This document shows positions 1 through 9,300 of a stretch of DNA of 38,499 nt, in pieces (position 1 is the first letter of the stretch; the number at the start of each line of letters is the position of its first letter). The notes beneath the pieces were generated by a model, which was given only the letters and a program-made list of their open reading frames with translations, was not told where the DNA came from and did not search any database. The stretch comes from Apostichopus californicus. Lineage: Eukaryota > Echinodermata > Holothuroidea > Aspidochirotida > Stichopodidae. The translations under genes were made by a program, and so were the position numbers. The stretch spans positions 1 to 38,499 of the forward strand of contig JAIPMN010003036.1 in the NCBI GenBank assembly GCA_020650975.1. The letters are read 5' to 3'.

Positions 1-258
1 TCCTCGGAAGAATTCTATTGTATGGGGTATTGTTAAGGTTAGGGTACATGGATTTGAACAATGGAAAATACAATGGGGTCCTCGGTCTGAATGTAATACA
101 AACATGTGTATATGTGTGTATGTGTATGTGTGTGTGACCATGTTGGATAACCAAACTATATAGAAGGGATAAATAACAGAAATGAAAGTTTATTCATTAA
201 GCATCATTCGCACCATTTGCTATTTTGACTAAAGGTAATGTGTTTCTTTGTCTCTTAG
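1..258 (+). other. Partial RPTP intron
   Basis: This is the 3' end of an intron whose upstream exon is outside the window. It has a TG-rich microsatellite at about 108-136 and ends in the pyrimidine-rich acceptor before 259. Nothing coding was seen. Confidence 0.7.
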
Positions 259-394
259 TGCTGGGGCTGGCAGGACAGGAGTGTTAATGGCCATAGACAC
301 ACAGTTACAGAGGGCAGTAGTCAAAGGAGATGTTGAAATCTTCAACTATGCCCTTGATATGAGGAAAGCAAGACCATGGATGGTACAGATGCCT
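259..394 (+). CDS. RPTP exon: D1 P-loop to Q-loop
   Basis: The acceptor is tctcttag at 251-258 and the donor gtaagt at 395. The first base completes the Ser codon of the HCSAGAGRTG signature, whose HC must lie in the exon before the window. It encodes AGAGRTGVLMAID through KARPWMVQMP. P-loop Arg (R5) and the catalytic-water Gln (Q43 in MVQ) are intact, so the visible part of D1 looks like an active enzyme. It ends in phase 0 and continues with IQYIFIHEA at 2083. Confidence 0.95.
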
Positions 395-3300
395 GTAAGT
401 TACCAAGGTTCAGATTATAGTTCAAACATAGTTTCATCCGCAACGTAAATGTTTCGGTAAAGCGGACTGGATATTTTCATTCCAGTTCTCATTTTCAAAT
501 TGACATTCATTTTCTTTCTTTTTCTTTGTCATTATTAATATAGCAGAAAGTTAAAAGTTTTAGAACTGAGAGATGTGTAAAGTAATCATGTTCAAATCAG
601 TAAGCCGCTACTCAATATGCATTCATTTAACTACTATGCTAGATACATTTGAAAATACAAATTAAAAAATACAAAAAAAAAAAATTAAAATACATTTTTA
701 CAATTCTCAAAATTCGGGCAATTCTTCTTTTTCTTTGCTTGATGATAATAGACTTTTGCTTTTTTTTTTTAGTATTAGAAAAAGGCACTTATATTTTCCT
801 GCCATAAGACATTAAGAATTTAAACACATGATAAGTAGGGTAACAATCATCAGTCCATAAATGGTGTGAGTTTGGTACCTCACATGAGCCAACCCGTATT
901 ACTGCTTATTATCAGTAAATATTATTGGACTGCCTCTTATAAGCCTAGACAGGAACTCATGTTCTCTGCTCTTCAGGAAAATGTCAAACTTGATATTAGC
1001 ATGTTGATTTTTTTAAGCACTTGCATTTTTGATTAAGTGTCAAAACTTTTTTCAATTTCTAGGCCTGTATTGTTAACTTATATGTGGAGAACATTATTAA
1101 GTTCATACTCTTCTCCTAGTGAAGGATTCCTTAAGAACAAGATGCAATTAGCTTAGAATTCAAGGTCATTTTTCAAATGCTTTAAATTGACTTAATCTAT
1201 GATACTGTGGCAGGCCTTTTGGTGCAAAAGTATGTACTTCATTCTGCAAGTGATCATAATAACTGCTAATTGTGAAAGAAATATATTCAAATTTGCCTTT
1301 TTTTTTGTAGCTTTAGTTAGCTTTGGATCCTATTTTTATGAATGATTGGATAAGACATAAAGTAAAGATGTCAATGTTTAATTGATATCATCGCCCATTT
1401 CCTCCTGTAAACTAATTTCTGTTCAACGACTGATCTCACAGGCCATAAGTGCTTCCCCCGGATTTTGTTGCCTGCTAAAAAATTGTCAAAACGTCTTCAG
1501 AATTTACTTTCCAGGAGCTTTTCAACCTCCAGATCTCTCTAACACGTTGAGGAGTGTTTAAATTAGACAATAAGAGGCTTTACAAACAAGTAAAAATGCT
1601 TAGAGGATAACATGGAAAGTATGGTTCACCATGAGAGTCCATTCTATTTTTTTTCGTAGCATATTCGGGGGGGGGGGGCAATACTGACCACCCTTAAATG
1701 TATGTATGTATGTATGTATGTATGTATTTTAGATCCAGGAACTCGCGAAGAAGCCATCATTGGCTTATCAAAGCCGCAAGCTGACCAAAGTCAGTCTCTT
1801 AGATTCATATTTTAACGTCCATGATTATGAATTGTCCATTGTCGACAACTCTGTAACTGGATGACATTAAATAATCTTGGAGTGACTCGAACTCCAATGT
1901 AGAATGTAGACTCGTAGACTTAAATGTAGACTCGAACTTAAATGTAGAATAACACCACTTCTTTTGAGGAGATAAACTGTCTTTTATCTCCCTATCTTTC
2001 TCTCTCTCTTTCTCTCTGTCTCCTTCACTTCCCTGACACTGTAACACAACGTCTTGTTTTGTTTGTTCTGTGGGATGTTCAGATCCAGTACATCTTTATT
2101 CATGAAGCCATACTGGAGAGCCTCATGTGCAAGGATACCCTCATACCGAAATCCGAGCTCTCTAAGATGATAGACAGGTTCCAAGAGCCACAGTACGAGA
2201 CAGGAAAGCCTCTGATCGAACAGCACTTTCAGGTAAAATAAATGTGTTTATATTATCCGTCATATCTGACCGACTGCTAACCCCCAACTCGAGGAATAGT
2301 GTCAAGTTTGTCGTCAGTTCGTTCACTTTTAGTTTGGTGGGTTGGGCTCTCCTCGTTTAATGAGAAATTTCAGTTTTGTTTATCAACACATATTGAAACA
2401 GTTTATTATGGGGCGCGGCTGTCTCTACGGCAGACAGTTTCATTTTATTTGCTGCTAAAACATTTTCAAGTGAGCTAATAACCTTGTAATGATCTCACCG
2501 ATATTGAAATCTGTGTGAGTTAACGTCACTGAATATTTATCTGTTTTGTGCTAGAGTGTGTGGTTATTATTTAAGTTCTAAATTTATCATTCTCCTAGAC
2601 TACTCTTTTAACCTCTTGCGTCGTTTAAAGTCACCGAATATCAATTGGTCTGTACTAGAGCATGTTAGTTGTTACATTATCTCTAACTCTTTTTTTCCCC
2701 CATCTTCTCCTAGACGCTAAACTCTGTGTCGGTTAAAGTCACTGAATATTTCTACAAGATGCAATCTGGAATGAAAGCTGGCAATGTCTCTAAAAACAGA
2801 TATCCTAAACTCATTCCAGGTCAGTCCCTCTAACCATCATGCTGTTCATATTATTATGATTATTATTTATTATTATTTAACATTAAAGGGTATACTCGGT
2901 TAGCGTAAAGCTAATCTCCCCCGAGGCCCTGAAATAAAATAACTAATAGTGAAATGAAAAAATATTATCATGTAAAAATAATAATAATAATAAAATAAAA
3001 TATTCATTTCTTTTGCTCCTGTTCTTACTTTCTTGAAATGCATTTTTTGATGAACACCTGAAATTTAATTTCATGATGATATCATGATAATAATTAATCA
3101 AGGTAGTTTGTTTATTCATGATTTGTTTTGAGCGTAGCTTTCATTTCCAAGAAATCCTCTCTCCAGGGGCCAGTAAATGCTGATCCTGTTTCTCTTTGTC
3201 ATCTGTTGGTTGCATCTATGATAGATAATGCCGAGATCACTTTCATTAAGTAAAATTATTAAATGAGGTGTAACCGATCCTTGCCGTTTTGTGTTTATTG

Positions 3301-6300
3301 GGAAGCGGCAATTGCTCTTGTTGTAATAAAATACAGAGTGTTCTTTCAAAGACTTTATGTCTTTGAAAGAACTCTCGGTTTATAAGGGTAAGGGGTATTT
3401 CACTTTTGGTAACCATGTTTAACGCCAATTGGAAACTGAAAAGCCATAACTGTGAAGATCGTTAGCATGATTAGTCAAGTAAATAGCTCTCACTCAAAAG
3501 AAATTCATTTGAAAAACAAAACAGAGAAAAATATCTGATATGCCTTTCTGCATGTCCTGGTCACGGCACAACAGTTCAGAATACTGTTTGAGAGGGTGGT
3601 GGCCAATTGGCTAAGGCGTCGGAATCGTGATCCAAGAATTGCTGGTTCGATTCCTGCCTAGTTCATTACGTTGTGTCCTTCGGCAGGATGCTTTATCTCA
3701 CTTGCCTCTCTCCACGCAGGGGTTAAATGGGTACCTGTGAGGTAACTTGTCATTGGGTGCAGTATATAACTGCTGCCGACTGGAGGGATTGTCTCTGGGA
3801 CAGGTTATCATTGACCAGGGGTAATATAATGTCTGTAAAGCGCTTTGAGACCTATCGCCAGTATAAAGCGCTATATAAAAAGCAAATATTATTATTATTA
3901 TTTGACATAAGAAATCAATTTCCCTAGTTTGTTACCATGGATACCATGGAAATATTGTACATCTGTTTGGTTTGCTTTCTCAGTTGATAGATTCAGACCA
4001 AAGTTAGTGATTGGTGACGAAGAGAATGACGTGAAGGATTACATCTGTGCTACCTTCCTAAACGTAAGAGGTTTCACTCATTAGTTTTATGCTAAATACC
4101 ACTCTAATACTGTCCTCCAATGTCATGCTTCAAAGCACTCGTACTGACAGTAAAAATAATTATGCAACTACGAACCATCAATATTCAGTGTGTCGAAACA
4201 AAGGATTTTAAAAGTATGCAACTATAACTTTATTGTTAAGAACTATTAGTGCAACAACATGAAATTGAATTGAAATGGCATTTTGAAGTAGTGAGTTCAT
4301 CTGTATGTGCTCTATGTGCTCTGCAACTACGAACCATCAATATTCAGTGTGTCGAAACAAAGGATTTTAAAAGTATGCAACTATAACTTTATTGTTAAGA
4401 ACTATTAGTGCAACAACATGAAATTGAATTGAAATGGCATTTTGAAGTAGTGAGTTCATCTGTATGTGCTCGCCTGACCAGGGATCAGTCGTTGGGAATA
4501 ATTTAACCGTTCAAGGTTTGCATAAGAGTTTTGAAGGCCCTCGACTTTTGTCCCCTATAAAATACCATGGGGTTCCTGTGTAAAGAAAACTGCTCAAGTC
4601 ATTTGGTAAACGGTCGTTTTCGTTTTCCACTGCACATCAAGTCGGCACCCAACGTTAACATTTTCAAAAACAGACTCAAAACTTATCTAATTTTGACTGC
4701 CTTCCCTGAGTACTAGCGCCACTGAGCATTAGTTTTCCTCTGGATATTGGCGTTACATAAATTTGCATTTATTATTATTTTTATTATTATTTATTAATGC
4801 ATCTATGCACTCGTATAGCAAATTGCCCATTTTGCATGGCATTTTGAGATACGATGACCGATAAAAATGATTCCCCGAGATTGATTTGTCAGACAGAATT
4901 GTGAGCATTCCATTAATTTTTCCCCCCATTGTATTTGTGACAGCGCCTGTCAAAGGTCAACGGTCTCATCTCCACCCAGATGCCACTGCCAACTACCATC
5001 TCCGACTTTTGGCAGTTGATCCACGATTATAAAATCACAGCTCTTGTCATGCTCTGCGAAAACGACACCAGTGACGAGGTAAGACTTCTGCAAATGGCCA
5101 ACCAAATTATTTCACCTCTTCTGGCTTTTGTTACTTAAAGGTGCTTTGTCCCACTCCAGAGAGGACCTCTCTATCTATCGATTAAAATTCGCTCCTAGGT
5201 CCATGTGCAACTTCTGACATCAGTTTTATTCTACCAGGCCATAGCCGTCTCATGACATCGTCGTTGACATGTGTAGTTCTTGACGCGAGGTTCCTCTATA
5301 AAAGATTTAGGCCCAATAAAACTATGACTTGGACAAAATTAGTGTTTGCACTTTTGTAAATTGCTCTTATGATTTGCAAACTGTCTTCAAACTTTATGGT
5401 GGAAGTGAAAGGTCATTTGAGGTCAACAGCAGTCGACACCTGGAAATCATCAAAACAGGATATGTCAAGAAGTGGAGTGTTGTTAGCTGTCGTACTCGAC
5501 ACTGGGTTTCTTGTAATGGAACACAAATCTGTTATTGGTTTTGCTGGGGGGTGTCAAAGGTTTCTTGAGATCATTAGATGATAATGTGTGTAAATGTTGA
5601 AAGGGTTATATCTCAAGAATCATAAACTGGGACAAAAGTTTTCATAAGGTTTTTTTGTTTTTCATTTACCAAATTCTGTTACTAAGCCAACTTAGTTTCA
5701 ATCACACATTATATCACCATTCACCGAGTTACGACACCTTCGTAGCCTCGTTTCTTTCACCGTGTGAACGTTTAATTCGAAAGTAAACAAAAGACACTTC
5801 CTGTAGTAAGATGATTCCTTTCCTCTTTAATCTAAAAAATAGCAAACTGGCAACTCTCAACAATTATGACCCGTTTGTTTTCATTGTACGAAATGAAACT
5901 TGTCTAGTCAATTAAATGAACCGCTTGCATTGTTATGAAAATGAAATAACCAATCTTTATTGAAAGTTCACCAAAATCAGTGCTGACAAGCTTGGTATAT
6001 TCATTCAGTTTTCTGTTATAGCACAAGATATTTTGATGAAACAAAAACCATCTGAAACAGAACATCTGGTTATTCATATATACATATAATTGAAGCTATT
6101 TACTTCTGTGAAGTCAATCCTTATTCAAGAACAGCTTCTTCTCGTTCTGAAGATTTTTTTTTTTTTTTTTGGCCACCATATGAGGTCAAACATTGCCTTG
6201 ATCGTTACTAATCGTTTATTAAGAAGTGATTTTCTGTCTGACCGCAAAGATGGGTAGAATATTTGGTTCCAGATTTTTCAGTAAATGTCATCCTCAATAT

Positions 6301-9300
6301 TAACAAATATGATATGGTTATCTCATCGGTCTGCCATTGAATATATAAACAAATTTTATGAAGCCAGATTAATTTGACAGTTTCTCAGAGCAGGCTATTT
6401 TAATACATAACTGAGAACTGTTGCACAAAATGGAGGAGTAAAATGGCCATGTTTGGGTGTTTATGGCCAGACAGATTTAGCCTATTAATTTCCCTCCAAC
6501 TGTGCTACATATATATTCATATTTAATTTAATTATTTTTACTTTTCAAAGAATCAATAAGAGGGCTGGTACCTGTTTGTTTCTTACAATTCACTTTTTTC
6601 ATTTTTTGGGGGCATTTTCTTTATAAAATTAACTGTTAAACACACCGTCAACCAAAACTGTCTGGATTACCTAGTCTATTCAGCCAAACCCCCTAATTTG
6701 CCAATCAGATATTATTATTAGTATAATTATTATTATTATTGTTATTGTTATTGTTACTATTATTATTATTATTATGATTATTATCATTACTATGTATTTG
6801 ATAGAGCGCTCTCAGCAAGCAAAAGATAAACTCCTTTATCATTGACGTAAAAGGAGACAAACATTGTCTGATGTTGAATAAAACTTGGATAATACAACAA
6901 ATACAGATCATCAAACTTTATGCTTGTGATGTATTTTTAAGCGGTGAGAGTCGTAATGTTGATTGAGTTACGAAAACAAGTTTGATCTCATCCTTTCAGT
7001 CCATCGGTCAGTACTGGCCATCCAGCCCCTCGGATATCATGGTCATTGACAAGTTCACCGTGTCGGAGATCGGGCGCGAGACCACGGAAGATTACATTAT
7101 ACGAGAGCTGTCTCTCAAGGTGATGAAAGAGGATGACGACCCAGAATCGGAGCCAGAGGTCAGTATGGAGAGTTTTATCTGCTAGAAAGTAGTGCTTCGT
7201 CTGCTAGACAATATGGCCTATAATTTGTGGTAATAGTTCTTATTGCATGTGTGAGGTCTTTGCGTGAATCATTAATCAGATCAAATTTGGATATATGTCA
7301 TCTTGAGCTTTGGTCTGATATTTTAGTACTTTATGTGTCTTTCAAACTCAATTCATCTCTCAATCGACCTATTAGATTTATGTACCTTTCCGATCAATCG
7401 ATCCATCAGTATAAGCATGGATGGATCATGTTTACAAGTATTGTTACACCGTCATGTTGGAAGGTATTTGTGGAGTAGGATGCTTGGAAGTTTATACCAA
7501 TCTATTAGACACAATACAATTGGCAAAAATATGATACAACATTAGTGACAAAGATCTATAATGTCAACCAACGACACATTTGTCCGTACGTTTCCGGTCT
7601 GAATACTACTTTAAGCAGTCTAGGGACCACACTGTAGCTGTGTCTTCCTTATTTATTGTACAGTGTGCGCAGGTTGTCTTGTGTCTTACAATGCAACAGA
7701 TGGAGACAAATCAGGACAAGAGGATGACACGGTTCTTACTTGCCGGAGTTTCCCTGAAATTAGAACTCGTCTTTTCAGAGATGCCTTTTTATAGCCCTGA
7801 ATTTCCAATGTTACTGATAATTTAAAGCAGTTTTGTCCTCCCCTCCCCCACATCTTTTTTTAATTTCTGATTACCACTGCCCCATTCTCGTAAGATCCGT
7901 CCTTCGCCCCTCAACCAGACCCATAAACTTACTACACATTGACCTGTAACAATGTTTGGCTAGATTTGATCCAGTTATGTTTGCTACTTCGAGTCACTCC
8001 AAGATTAATGTATGTCGTCCAGTTACAGAGTTGTTGACAATTCATAATCATGGACGTTAAAAATGAATGTAAGACACTGACTTCGGTCAGCTTGCGGCTT
8101 TGATAAGCCAATGAGGCTTCTTCGCGAGTTCCTGCTTGCAGGAGGATCTAAAATACATACATACATACTAATACATACATACATACTATCTGTCTTTCAA
8201 CAGGGTGAACTAACTGTGAAACAATTCCAGTTCCTTAAATGGACTAACTCATCAACCAATCCTAGTTCAGATGCAGCTCTACTGGATTTCATCGTCCTCA
8301 TCAAGAATTGGATGTCGAAGGACTCCTCAGATACCCACCTGCCTCTCGTCCACTGCATGTGAGTCTCGAGAACAATAGTCTCTATTGTCCCTGTTACACT
8401 GTAATTCAGCATAACTCATGAAGTATTAACCAGTTTTATTTACAAAGACGACAATAACTTCAAACAACAGATGTGACTTTTAAGGCCAATGTAAGATAGT
8501 TTGAAACTGGGCTCTGTTTAAGCAAAGAAAACTTCAAGCCATTTTTGACCAGAGCAGGAATCCAACCAATCACTGAACGGTCTGATCCGTAGTGTAGTCT
8601 GATACTACTTAACTCCTTCCAAATAGATGTATAACTCTGTTAGTTAGTTGTCTTCTTATCATTATATTTTTATGGATTAATCTTCCTTTTTCTTGGAACC
8701 ATCAGAGATGGATCGGTAACATACACTTCATTTGTGTTGTTAATGGATTACTCCAGTAAGGAATCAATTCCAACCATCATACATATTAGACACTTATATA
8801 GCGCTGCTACATCGAGATCGTAGCGCTTTACAAACTGAGCCTTTGTCATTGGTAACTTGTCACACCTACACACCAAAGTGTGCGCAATTCAATCAATCTC
8901 TCCTGGGGCACCACAGTGCACCACAACCACGTGTCCCCCGGGGGACTTCCCATAGGGTGCAGCCACAAACCGGCGCACGCAACTATATTTACAAGTTACC
9001 TCGCAAGTCCCCATTTATACACCTGGGTGAAGAGAGGCAATGGAGATAAAGTGCCTTGCCCAAGGACACAACGCAATGATCTGACCAGGGCTCGAACCTG
9101 TAATCCTTAGATCACCAGTCCACTGCCTTAACCACTTGACCACAATGCCCCCTCAATGCCCCCTCAACGCCCCATCATCCTTTCACCTTTTATGAAAGAG
9201 ACACTTGCAATGAGAGATTTCTCCTCCAAATAGCTCAGAAAGATCTTGCTCCCTCTGAGAGTTATTGTGGTTGCCAATTGTTTCAATGTGCGATGTCATA

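Larger units (their letters stand above)
2820..3983 (+). other. RPTP intron with hairpin and SINE
   Basis: It contains ATT/AAT microsatellite stretches (2850-3000), a short perfect hairpin (3340-3372) and a full-length-looking tRNA-derived SINE (3594-3902). No coding potential was seen. Confidence 0.7.
4064..4943 (+). other. RPTP intron with tandem duplication and LINE tail
   Basis: It contains an exact tandem duplication (4163-4471), a 5'-truncated LINE 3' end (4561-4796) and ordinary AT-rich intron up to the acceptor at 4943. Confidence 0.7.

Noticed and set aside
2059-2241. Met at 2059 as the start of a separate small gene
   Set aside because: The frame is the RPTP exon 2083-2232 read through its acceptor; the Met lies in the intron.
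6705-6914. Asn-rich minus-strand frame
   Set aside because: Translation of the ATT microsatellite.
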